Shown here: positions 27,042-35,189 of the stretch, one piece after another
How positions within the stretch are numbered: position 1 is the stretch's first letter
Layout of the letters: each line of letters opens with the position of its first letter
The notes under the pieces: generated by a model
Database searches by the model: none
Told to the model about the DNA's origin: nothing
What the model saw: the letters and a program-made list of their open reading frames with translations, nothing else
Origin: Oscillospiraceae bacterium
GTDB taxonomy: Bacteria > Bacillota > Clostridia > Oscillospirales > CAG-272
DNA: 36,987 nucleotides
Reading direction: 5' to 3'
Assembly: GCA_015064065.1 (NCBI GenBank)
Contig: SVSY01000006.1
Span: forward strand, 1-36,987
Made by a program: the position numbers and the translations under genes

Positions 27042-28004
27042 ATGTTACGTACAGCTATCGTTGGCTACGGTACTATAGGCAAGGTACACGTTCGCATAGC
27101 CCGTAAATACAGCGAGCTTTGCGCCGTGTGCGACGTGGATACCGATAGGCTTACGGAGTTTGATCCTTCTATCTGCTACTCTGATTATGAGACGATGCTT
27201 GAGAGTGTAAGACCCGACGTCGTACACATCTGCACGCCTCATTATCTGCACGCAGATATGGTGGTAGCGGCACTGGGGAGAGGAATAAACGTGCTCTGCG
27301 AAAAGCCGCTCTGCATAGATCTTAAGGATATCGACCGTATCCTTGAAGCAGAGAAGCGCTCCGGTGCGATTCTCGGCGTATGTATGCAGAACCGATATAA
27401 CGCGGCGAACCTTTATGCAAAGAAGTTTGCCGAGGAGAATAAGCTTAAGAGCGCACACGGACTCGTTGCGTGGCACAGAGATGCCGCATATTACGCTTCG
27501 GGCGATTGGCGCGGACGCTGGGAGACAGAGGGTGGCGGAGTGCTTATCAATCAAGCGCTCCATACGCTCGATCTGCTTATATGGATATGCGGAGAGCCGA
27601 CCGAGCTTGTCGCGAGCGTTTCAAATCTCACGCTTAGTGAATGCATCGAGGTCGAGGACACCGCAACTCTGCTCTGCAGCGGTGAGCACGGATTTGTGTT
27701 CAACGCCACAAACGGAAGCAGTACCGATTGCCCCGTAGAGCTTACGCTGTTTACCGAGGGGGGAACCGTTAAGGTAATGCCCCGTCAGGTGCTCGCGGGC
27801 GGCGAGCTTCACAGCTTCGAGGAGTCCTACTCGGCACTCGGAAAGGCGTGCTACGGAAGCGGCCACGAGGCGCTCATAACCGATTTTTACGATTGCGTTA
27901 CGGAAAAGCGTAAATTTGCGATCGACGGTGCAGAGGGCTCTAAGGTCGTCAAGGTGATACTCGCGGCATATGCAAGCAAGGGTAAAAAGGTAAAAATAGG
28001 GTGA
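27042..28004 (+). CDS. Gfo/Idh/MocA family oxidoreductase
   Basis: 320 aa; TAIVGYGTIGKVHVRIARKY, NVLCEKPLCIDLKDIDRIL, EGGGVLINQALHTLDLLIWICGEP. Confidence 0.95.
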   Translation: MLRTAIVGYGTIGKVHVRIARKYSELCAVCDVDTDRLTEFDPSICYSDYETMLESVRPDVVHICTPHYLHADMVVAALGRGINVLCEKPLCIDLKDIDRILEAEKRSGAILGVCMQNRYNAANLYAKKFAEENKLKSAHGLVAWHRDAAYYASGDWRGRWETEGGGVLINQALHTLDLLIWICGEPTELVASVSNLTLSECIEVEDTATLLCSGEHGFVFNATNGSSTDCPVELTLFTEGGTVKVMPRQVLAGGELHSFEESYSALGKACYGSGHEALITDFYDCVTEKRKFAIDGAEGSKVVKVILAAYASKGKKVKIG

Positions 28005-28012
28005 GGTAATTT

Positions 28013-28921
28013 ATGAAGAACGGAGTTATCTGGCAGGATATAGACGGCAACGATATTCAGGCTCACGGAGGTTGTATTATCGAGCACGGAGGAACTTATT
28101 ATTGGTACGGTGAGCACAAGGGTGCAGATAATTGCTCCGGTACGACCAGAGTTGACGTTATCGGCGTTTCTTGCTACTCTTCAAAGGATCTTTTAAATTG
28201 GAAGTACGAGGGACTTGTGCTCGAGAGCAACAAGGATGACCCGCAGAGCCCGCTTTATTACAAGAAGGTGCTCGAGCGCCCGAAGGTGATATACAACGAA
28301 AAGAATAACAATTTCGTGCTCTGGGCGCACGCCGACAGCGCGGATTACGTCTTTGGCGGTATCGCGGTCGCCGTGTCCGACAGTCCGACGGGGCCCTTCA
28401 AGTTCCTTTATGCCAAGCAGCCTAACAAGCAGGATTCGCGCGATATGACTATCTTTAAGGATATCGACGGAACGGTATATCTCGTTCATTCTAAGGACTG
28501 GAATAAGACTATGAATATCTCCCGCCTTAACGACGATTATACCGATACCGACGGCTTTTATGCATCTGTCCTCATCGATCAGGAAAGAGAAGCGCCCGCG
28601 CTCTTTTTCAAGGACGGAATGTACTATATGATAAGCTCGGGCTGTACCGGTTGGAATCCCAATCAGGCACTCTTTGCAAGATGTCCTCATATAATCGGAA
28701 AATGGAAGCTTATCGACAATCCCTGCCGAGGAGCAAAGATGGATACCACCTTTGACGGACAGAGCACGTATATATTCGAGGCAAACGGTGAGTTTTATCT
28801 TATGCTCGACCATTGGCACCCGAACGATCTTAAGACCTCAGGCTACAGCATACTCAAGATAGATATACTTGAGGACAATAATATCCGAGTCAATTGGCAG
28901 GACGAGTGGAAGGGAATATAA
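28013..28921 (+). CDS. Glycoside hydrolase family 43-like (beta-propeller; exo-galactanase-type resemblance)
   Basis: IQAHGGCIIEHGGTYYWYGEHKGADNCSG..VDVIGVSCYSSKDLLNWKYEGLVL, ERPKVIYNEKNNNFVLWAHADS, DSRDMTIFKDIDGTVYLVHS. Confidence 0.88.
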   Translation: MKNGVIWQDIDGNDIQAHGGCIIEHGGTYYWYGEHKGADNCSGTTRVDVIGVSCYSSKDLLNWKYEGLVLESNKDDPQSPLYYKKVLERPKVIYNEKNNNFVLWAHADSADYVFGGIAVAVSDSPTGPFKFLYAKQPNKQDSRDMTIFKDIDGTVYLVHSKDWNKTMNISRLNDDYTDTDGFYASVLIDQEREAPALFFKDGMYYMISSGCTGWNPNQALFARCPHIIGKWKLIDNPCRGAKMDTTFDGQSTYIFEANGEFYLMLDHWHPNDLKTSGYSILKIDILEDNNIRVNWQDEWKGI

Positions 28922-28922
28922 T

Positions 28923-29327
28923 ATGGCAAACGATATCATCAGTGGTATGGGATTTCACCATATCGCGCTTAAATGCAAGGATATAGAAAAGAGCCTTACG
29001 ATGTACAAGGCTCTCGGAATGAAGGAGATAGTCCGCTGGGGCGAAGGTGAGGGTCTTATAGTGATGCTCGACGTTGGTGACGGCGGCAGAATAGAGCTTT
29101 TTGCGAACGGCTCGGACGAATACAGCGTAAATGGCAAGTGGCAGCACTTCGCGCTTTGCGTTGACGACGTCGACGCGGCATACGCCATCGCGCGTGCGGC
29201 AGGCTTTGGCGAGCACACAGCTCCCAAGGTAGTTCCTCTCAAGGCATCTCCTGCGGATATGTCAATAAATATCGCTTTCGTTATAGGACCTGACGGAGAA
29301 GAAGTTGAGTTTTTTAAGGAGATATAA
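28923..29327 (+). CDS. VOC family (glyoxalase/bleomycin resistance-like) protein
   Basis: GMGFHHIALKCKDIEKSLTMYKALGMKEIVRWGEGEGLIVMLDVGDGGRIELFANG..DGEEVEFFKEI; ATG 28923 chosen. Confidence 0.9.
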   Translation: MANDIISGMGFHHIALKCKDIEKSLTMYKALGMKEIVRWGEGEGLIVMLDVGDGGRIELFANGSDEYSVNGKWQHFALCVDDVDAAYAIARAAGFGEHTAPKVVPLKASPADMSINIAFVIGPDGEEVEFFKEI

Positions 29328-29328
29328 T

Positions 29329-30117
29329 ATGGATTGGAAAAAGGAATTTTACCGCGCTGACGAAAAGCCGCTTGATCGACTTGTTGAGAGCTATAGCTAT
29401 ACGTCTGTATTCAGAACTATGGCGTTCGTAGGAGACAGTCTTTCATCGGGTGAATTTCAGATACTCGGATCTGACGGGAAGAACAGATATTACGATATGT
29501 TTGAGTATTCCTGGGGTCAGTATATCGCGCGCGCAAACGGACTTACGGCATACAATTTTTCAAGAGGCGGAATGACCGCACATGAGTACATAGATACCTT
29601 CGCAAACGAACGCGGCTATTGGGATCGCGACAAGGCGGCTCAGGCGTACGTTATCGCGCTCGGTGTGAACGATATCTACAATCAACACGGAGAAATAGGT
29701 ACGCTTGATGACGTACATCCCGAGGATTATACCAAGAACGCAAAGAATTTCATTGGTTACTACGCGCAGATCGTTAGCAGATATAAGGAAATAAGTCCCG
29801 ATGCCAAGTTTTTCTTTGTGACCTTCCCGAACGAGACTCGCAGAGGTGAGAACGAGGACGGTAAAAAGGTCATCGAGCTTCTTTATGGGCTTTGTGATCT
29901 TTTCGAAAACTGCTACGTTATTGACCTTTATAAGTACGGTCCCGTATACGACGAAGAGTTTGGAGAAAATCTTTGGATGTTTGGCCATCTTAATCCTATG
30001 GGTTATATCGTTACAGCAAGACTTATCGATTCTTACATCGACTATATCGTGCGCCATAACCCGAAGGATTTCGAGACTATTGGCTTTGTCACGAAGGATA
30101 TTGAGTATAAGTTCTGA
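29329..30117 (+). CDS. SGNH/GDSL-type hydrolase
   Basis: MAFVGDSLSSGEFQ, VIALGVNDIYNQHGE, MFGHLNPMGYIVTARLIDSYIDY; ATG 29329 with AAGGAG upstream. Confidence 0.88.
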   Translation: MDWKKEFYRADEKPLDRLVESYSYTSVFRTMAFVGDSLSSGEFQILGSDGKNRYYDMFEYSWGQYIARANGLTAYNFSRGGMTAHEYIDTFANERGYWDRDKAAQAYVIALGVNDIYNQHGEIGTLDDVHPEDYTKNAKNFIGYYAQIVSRYKEISPDAKFFFVTFPNETRRGENEDGKKVIELLYGLCDLFENCYVIDLYKYGPVYDEEFGENLWMFGHLNPMGYIVTARLIDSYIDYIVRHNPKDFETIGFVTKDIEYKF

Positions 30118-30147
30118 AAAAGAGAGATGTTTCATAAATACAATCGC

Positions 30148-30183
30148 AAAATCGGCGGAAAGACTTTCCTTTCTGCCGATTTT
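30148..30183 (+). terminator. Rho-independent terminator
   Basis: AAAATCGGCGGAAAG-actttc-CTTTCTGCCGATTTT followed by T-rich sequence. Confidence 0.85.
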
Positions 30184-30209
30184 GTGTTATAATGTAAAGG
30201 GTGATAGTT

Positions 30210-30722
30210 ATGGAAGAATTTGCAAAGAGAAAAACGCCAAGATTACAAGGTTTTGATTATAATAGCACCGGAGCATACTTTATAACAATTTGCACGCAAA
30301 ACAGACGGTGTATTCTCTCCCATATTGTAGGGACAGGCGTCCCCGACTGTCCGCAAATTGAATTAACAAGATACGGTGAGATCGCAGATAAATATATCAA
30401 ACAGTTAAATTCTTTTTATGATCACATATCTATCGAAAGTTATGTTATAATGCCAAATCATATTCACATTTTATTGTTTATTAAGCAGAGCGGACAGTCG
30501 AGGACGCCTGTCCCTACAAATGCAGATAGAGCAAATAGTGCTTTTTCGCAATTTATATCCACATTTAAGCGGTTTTGTAACAAAGAATATGGAAAAAATA
30601 TCTGGCAGACTCGTGTAAATGATCACATTATTCGCGGTAGAGAAGATTATGAGGAGCATTTGAGATATATTTACGAAAATCCCAAACGATGGCTTTATGA
30701 TGAGTTATATACCGAAGAGTAG
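30210..30722 (+). CDS. REP-associated tyrosine transposase (RAYT; Y1_Tnp / IS200-like HUH family)
   Basis: RLQGFDYNSTGAYFITICTQNRR, HUH motif MPNHIHILLF (30459-30467 HIH), C-terminal VNDHIIRGREDYEEHLRYIYENPKRW typical of RAYTs; ATG 30210. Confidence 0.92.
   Translation: MEEFAKRKTPRLQGFDYNSTGAYFITICTQNRRCILSHIVGTGVPDCPQIELTRYGEIADKYIKQLNSFYDHISIESYVIMPNHIHILLFIKQSGQSRTPVPTNADRANSAFSQFISTFKRFCNKEYGKNIWQTRVNDHIIRGREDYEEHLRYIYENPKRWLYDELYTEE
30326..30354 (+). repeat. REP-like element, arm 1, inside the RAYT CDS
   Basis: TGTAGGGACAGGCGTCCCCGACTGTCCGC: GTAG head followed by GGACAG...CTGTCC hairpin; inverted partner at 30490-30518. Confidence 0.8.
30490..30518 (-). repeat. REP-like element, arm 2 (inverted), inside the RAYT CDS
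   Basis: GCGGACAGTCGAGGACGCCTGTCCCTACA, reverse complement of arm 1 with 1 mismatch in 29. Confidence 0.8.
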
Positions 30723-30752
30723 ATAATGCTATTGCAAAAAGATATAAATAGA

Positions 30753-30783
30753 GGGACTGCTTCATTTTTAGTGAAGCAGTCCC
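30753..30783. terminator. Bidirectional terminator between RAYT and GDPD genes
   Basis: GGGACTGCTTCA-tttttag-TGAAGCAGTCCC, perfect 12-bp stem. Confidence 0.8.
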
Positions 30784-30798
30784 ATTTATCTATTTTGA

Positions 30799-31533
30799 TC
30801 AAAGTCTTCCAAGATATTTCATCAGCGGAACGGGGTCGTTTGCGGTGATGAGTGAAGCGCCGCGCTCGATGCAGAGCTTGACGTCTTCTTCGGTATCCGC
30901 ACAGAACATATGCGCAGGCATACCCTTTTTCATATAGAACTCGCAAAGCTCGGACTTAACGAAGGTCATAGACAGACCGATCTCCTCGTAGTAATCGTAC
31001 GTATCAGGTTCGAATTCTCCCATCTGAATGTCGGGATATCCCATCGTGCGACCGTTGTACTTTTCCTTGATGTATTTGATGATCCTACCGTTGAAGGCGT
31101 AGAACCAGCAACGGTCAAATACACCGTATTTCTTGAGAAGAGCAACCGTGAGGTCAACGTTCTCCTCGGTGTATTCCTTTATCTCAACGCCAAAAAGGAT
31201 ATCGGGGCGAAGAGAGAGAGCAAGCTCAAGCGTCTCTTCGAGCGTAGGAACGGTAACGCCCTGACCCTTGTATGTGTCGCCAAATTTTGCACTGTAGCAC
31301 GCGTCAAGCTCTTTGACCTCGGCGAGCGTCATATCGCGCACGTGCTTGTCGACTCCGCAGGTGCGGAGCGCGTTGCCGTCGTGCATAATTACGGGAACTT
31401 TATCTGACGTGAGCCAAACGTCAAACTCGAATGCGTCAACGCCGAGCTCAAGCGCTGCTTTGAACGAGATAAGTGTATTTTCGGGATACTTTGCACAGTA
31501 TCCGCGATGTCCTTCAACTATAATATTTTTCAT
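30799..31533 (-). CDS. Glycerophosphodiester phosphodiesterase
   Basis: VEGHRGYCAKYPENTLISFKAALELGVDAFEFDVWLTSDKVPVIMHD; GDPD family. Confidence 0.95.
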   Translation of the reverse strand: MKNIIVEGHRGYCAKYPENTLISFKAALELGVDAFEFDVWLTSDKVPVIMHDGNALRTCGVDKHVRDMTLAEVKELDACYSAKFGDTYKGQGVTVPTLEETLELALSLRPDILFGVEIKEYTEENVDLTVALLKKYGVFDRCWFYAFNGRIIKYIKEKYNGRTMGYPDIQMGEFEPDTYDYYEEIGLSMTFVKSELCEFYMKKGMPAHMFCADTEEDVKLCIERGASLITANDPVPLMKYLGRL

Positions 31534-31679
31534 TGGAAATACCCCCCAAAAAAGAATTTATTTCATTATATCACATACAACAGATAGAGTCAAGCAATTT
31601 TTGTCTGCGCGATCAAATTTTTGCTGTAGTATCTTTTTGAAAAAAACAGGACAAATGTTGCTTATTTCGCCCTGTATTC

Positions 31680-31708
31680 TTGACATATTGGTCAAAAAAT
31701 GGCATAAT
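31680..31708 (+). promoter_or_regulatory. Promoter of the secreted phosphoesterase gene
   Basis: TTGACA (31680-31685), 17 bp, CATAAT (31703-31708), GGAGGG RBS before ATG 31745. Confidence 0.7.
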
Positions 31709-31744
31709 AGGTACAACAACGTATTAAATTTTTGGAGGGATCTT

Positions 31745-33475
31745 ATGAAAAAGAATTTTAAAAAGATAATTTCTATGATCTGCGTTGCATCGACTCTGCT
31801 CGTTGTCGGGGCGGCGGTAGTTCCCGCGTCGGCAGCTGAGCCCAAATGCTATCCCGCAAAAGCGTGGTACGAGCTTGACGTGGATAACGACGGATTTGCA
31901 TCGGGCATTCTTACCGTAAAGTCAAACGGTTGGTGGGACAGCTCGACCTATCCGATAGATGCCGTAGCTTATTGGGCAAACGAGGACGGCTTGCTTGAGG
32001 GATATTCCTCGCTTGCAAGATTTTCTCTCACTACTATATCCTCAAGCTACAGATTTCCCGCACTTCAGATAATTCCCGAGGGTGCAGATAGAATTCGCGT
32101 ATATACCGCAAGCAAGAACGACAGCACTCTCTCGACGCAGTATGCCGAGGCTATGCTTCCTTCCAATGCGGATTTCGTAATAAACGAAGAGCCTAAGCAC
32201 ACCTTTGCAGTTGTCAGCGATACGCACGTCGTCAACGACGATAATCACGAATGGACGAAAAAGTTTAAGAATATGCTCAAGGACGTCAGCGAAAATATTG
32301 GTGTTGAGGGTGTGTTCATCAACGGAGATATGGTCAATACGGCGAGCGGTGCGGCTACAACACCCGACAAGGCAAGTGGAGAATACGCTAAGCTTCAGTC
32401 GATTAAGGGCGAGGTCTGCCCCGATATGCCTATCTATATGGCAATAGGTAATCACGATCTTTGGCCCGTAGGATTTAATGACACTTCGCTTCAGACTATG
32501 GAGCAGATGTTCTGTCAGAATGCTATGCTTCCCGACGGAAGCCGTCCGTCCTCTTTCTTCTATGATTTCTGGATAGACAATAACCATTTCGTATTCGTAG
32601 GTGACAGCGGACGTGATCCCAATTACATATGGTTGAATGATAATGCGCTCAATTGGCTCGATACTACTATAGCTTCGGGTTATGGCGAGGGAAAGAACAC
32701 CTTTATCTTTATGCATCAGGCTATGCCTAATACCGTTTCGGGCTCGCTTACCGATCTTGCGCAGGGCGATGCAACAGTTGACAACGCTTACGAGATACGT
32801 CAGGTGCTCAAAAAATATCCCGACGCGATGATGTTCAGTAGCCACAGCCACTATGAGCTTGACTCTGTCGGCAACGCATATAATGCAGATGCTAAGTATC
32901 CTACGGTATTCAACACCTCGTCGGTAGCAAACCCCTACAGCGCAAGAAAGGGTGCTATTACGGGTGGAAGCGAAGGATATATTATGGAGATATACGACGA
33001 TTTCATTCTGCTCAAGGGAAGAGACTTTACTAACGGTCTTTGGAAAGCTTCTTCGCAGTACGTAGTGATGCTTGCTGACGAGAATACCAACGATAGCGAG
33101 AACAACGATACGAACAACGATACGAACAACGATACGAACAACGATACAAACAATAACACAAACAATAACACAAACGATAACACAAACAACAACACAAACA
33201 ACGATACAAACAACAACACGAACAATAACACAAACAACAACACAAACAACGATACAAACAATAACACCAACAATAACACCAACGATAACACAAACAACAA
33301 GGACGATAACAAGCCGACCGAAAAGGTTACGGAAAAGCCTACCGAAGCGGCTACGAATAACACCGCTACCGAGCCGATAGTGAATGTCGGTTGCGGCTCT
33401 GTGATCGGATCTGTGGGCGCAGCACTTGCTTCGCTTGTCGGTGCTGTTTGCGTACTTAAAAAGAAAAAGGACTGA
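31745..33475 (+). CDS. Secreted calcineurin-like metallophosphoesterase with Asn/Thr-rich stalk and C-terminal membrane anchor
   Basis: Signal peptide MKKNFKKIISMICVASTLLVVGAAVVPASAA; FAVVSDTHVV, VFINGDMVN, YMAIGNHDLWP, FSSHSHYELDS; C-term NVGCGSVIGSVGAALASLVGAVCVLKKKKD. Track start 31313 is antisense to GDPD and upstream of the promoter. Confidence 0.9.
   Translation: MKKNFKKIISMICVASTLLVVGAAVVPASAAEPKCYPAKAWYELDVDNDGFASGILTVKSNGWWDSSTYPIDAVAYWANEDGLLEGYSSLARFSLTTISSSYRFPALQIIPEGADRIRVYTASKNDSTLSTQYAEAMLPSNADFVINEEPKHTFAVVSDTHVVNDDNHEWTKKFKNMLKDVSENIGVEGVFINGDMVNTASGAATTPDKASGEYAKLQSIKGEVCPDMPIYMAIGNHDLWPVGFNDTSLQTMEQMFCQNAMLPDGSRPSSFFYDFWIDNNHFVFVGDSGRDPNYIWLNDNALNWLDTTIASGYGEGKNTFIFMHQAMPNTVSGSLTDLAQGDATVDNAYEIRQVLKKYPDAMMFSSHSHYELDSVGNAYNADAKYPTVFNTSSVANPYSARKGAITGGSEGYIMEIYDDFILLKGRDFTNGLWKASSQYVVMLADENTNDSENNDTNNDTNNDTNNDTNNNTNNNTNDNTNNNTNNDTNNNTNNNTNNNTNNDTNNNTNNNTNDNTNNKDDNKPTEKVTEKPTEAATNNTATEPIVNVGCGSVIGSVGAALASLVGAVCVLKKKKD
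33101..33292 (+). repeat. 12-bp tandem repeat, 16 units (NNDT/NNNT/NDNT)
   Basis: Consecutive AACAACGATACG-type units encoding (N-N/D-D/N-T)x16. Confidence 0.93.
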
Positions 33476-33489
33476 TAAATAGTCACTAA

Positions 33490-33530
33490 GGGCTGTCTCA
33501 AATTTGCATTTGAGGCAGCCCCTATTTTTT
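33490..33530 (+). terminator. Rho-independent terminator
   Basis: GGGCTGTCTCAAAT-ttgc-ATTTGAGGCAGCCC followed by TATTTTTT. Confidence 0.88.
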
Positions 33531-33623
33531 TGTTAAAAAATACAACTTATTTTATATAACTATTGTAAAATAGGTAAAAATGTGATAAAATAACTATGTA
33601 TGAAAATGAGAGGGGGAGAGGCT

Positions 33624-35171
33624 ATGCTATCCACCGTTTATAGCGCGGGTCTGTTCGGTATCGACGGATATATAGTTACGGTTGAGTGTAACGCGCGCTC
33701 AAGAATACCCGAATTTCAGCTCGTAGGGCTACCCGACCTCGCGGTCAAGGAGGCAAAGGAGCGAGTACGCACAGCGTGCGAGAACAGCGGATTTCATTTT
33801 CCGTCTATCGAGCTGATGCTCAACCTCGCACCCGCCGACCGAAAGAAAGAGGGCTCGGGATTTGATACCGCTATACTTATGGGAATAATGCGTTGCGGAG
33901 GTATTCTGCGTCAGGAGGTCGATTTCTCGGACAAGTGTTTTGTCGGTGAGCTTTCGCTCTCGGGTGAGCTTCGCGGAGTACGAGGAGTGCTTTGTATGTG
34001 CGTTGCGGCGCGCGATGCGGGCTTTAATGAGTTTTACGCACCTGCAGAAAACGCAGGCGAGGCTGCGGCAGTTGAGGGAATAAAGGTATATTCTGTCGCC
34101 TCGGTCCGAGAGCTCGTTATGCATCTGAACGGCGAGAAGCTGCTCGAGCCTATAGAGTGCGACCGCTCAGCTTTTGAAAATGCGGTGCGAAACAGCGCGC
34201 TCGATTTTGCCGACGTAAAGGGTCAGGCTATGGCAAAGCGCGCTATCGAGATAGCCGCGGCAGGCGGACATAACATATTGCTCATAGGTCCTCCCGGAAC
34301 GGGAAAATCTATGCTTGCAAAGCGTATTCCGGGAATTATGCCGCCGCTTGATTTTGAAGAGGCTGTGGAATGTACCAAGGTGCATTCGGTTGCAGGAGTT
34401 CTTAAGGGAGGAGTTTCGCTCGTCTCGCAAAGACCTTTCCGATCGCCGCACCATACGATGAGCTCGGTCAGCCTTGTCGGCGGAGGAATAAATCCGCTTC
34501 CGGGTGAGGTCTCGCTTGCGCACAACGGAGTACTCTTTTTAGACGAGCTTCCGGAGTTTCCCAAGCACGTGACAGACGCTCTGCGTCAGCCGCTCGAGGA
34601 CAGAAGCGTTACTATAACGAGAGCCAACGGAAGAGTCACGTATCCTTGCTCGTTTATGCTCGTCGGTGCGATGAACCCGTGCAGATGCGGCTTTTTCGGA
34701 CACCCGACAAAGCCTTGCTCGTGCCACCCGAACGACGTCAAACGCTACATATCCAAGATAAGCGGGCCGTTGCTTGACAGAATAGATATACAGATAGAGC
34801 TCCCGTCGCTCAGCTACGATGAGCTGTCCGACAACACGCCGCCCGCCGAGAGCTCGGCGGCTATACGCGAAAGGGTAACGAGAGCGCGCAGATTTGCGCT
34901 TGAGAGAATGAGCGAGCAGAGCGAGAGAAAGATATGGTGCAACGCTCAGCTCGACTCGGCACTTATACGTAAATATTGCGTTATGGAGCCGTCGGCAAGC
35001 GCGATACTCAAGGCGGCTTACGACAGAATGGGAATGTCGGCAAGAGGCTACGACCGCATAATGCGTGTCGCACGTACTATTGCGGATATGGACGCGTCGG
35101 AGACGATAAAGGCAAATCATATAGCAGAGGCTATACAGTACAGAAGCCTCGATAAAAAATATTGGGGTTAG
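33624..35171 (+). CDS. comM: YifB/ComM family Mg-chelatase-like AAA+ ATPase
   Basis: [51 protein letters not shown], Walker [44 protein letters not shown] 33624 preferred (AGGGGGAG upstream). Confidence 0.94.
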   Translation: MLSTVYSAGLFGIDGYIVTVECNARSRIPEFQLVGLPDLAVKEAKERVRTACENSGFHFPSIELMLNLAPADRKKEGSGFDTAILMGIMRCGGILRQEVDFSDKCFVGELSLSGELRGVRGVLCMCVAARDAGFNEFYAPAENAGEAAAVEGIKVYSVASVRELVMHLNGEKLLEPIECDRSAFENAVRNSALDFADVKGQAMAKRAIEIAAAGGHNILLIGPPGTGKSMLAKRIPGIMPPLDFEEAVECTKVHSVAGVLKGGVSLVSQRPFRSPHHTMSSVSLVGGGINPLPGEVSLAHNGVLFLDELPEFPKHVTDALRQPLEDRSVTITRANGRVTYPCSFMLVGAMNPCRCGFFGHPTKPCSCHPNDVKRYISKISGPLLDRIDIQIELPSLSYDELSDNTPPAESSAAIRERVTRARRFALERMSEQSERKIWCNAQLDSALIRKYCVMEPSASAILKAAYDRMGMSARGYDRIMRVARTIADMDASETIKANHIAEAIQYRSLDKKYWG

Positions 35172-35189
35172 GAGGTCACGCGGATAACG

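Noticed and set aside
30753-30783. GGGACTG...CAGTCCC hairpin after the RAYT considered as a third REP
   Set aside because: Lacks the GTAG head and its sequence differs from the internal arms; better explained as a bidirectional terminator.
31313-31744. N-terminal extension of the phosphoesterase ORF in the track
   Set aside because: Antisense to GDPD and upstream of a promoter, RBS and a clean signal peptide starting at 31745.
33101-33292. Tandem repeat considered as a CRISPR array
   Set aside because: 12-bp units without spacers, in frame within a CDS, no cas genes nearby.
33030-33293. Cysteine-rich minus-strand ORF (CYCLYRCLCCCLCYC...)
   Set aside because: Antisense reading of the 12-bp tandem repeat; a period divisible by 3 leaves all frames open and creates spurious Cys-rich peptides.
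33072-33380. Plus-strand ORF of TIRTTIQT repeats
   Set aside because: Out-of-frame reading of the same tandem repeat inside the phosphoesterase gene.
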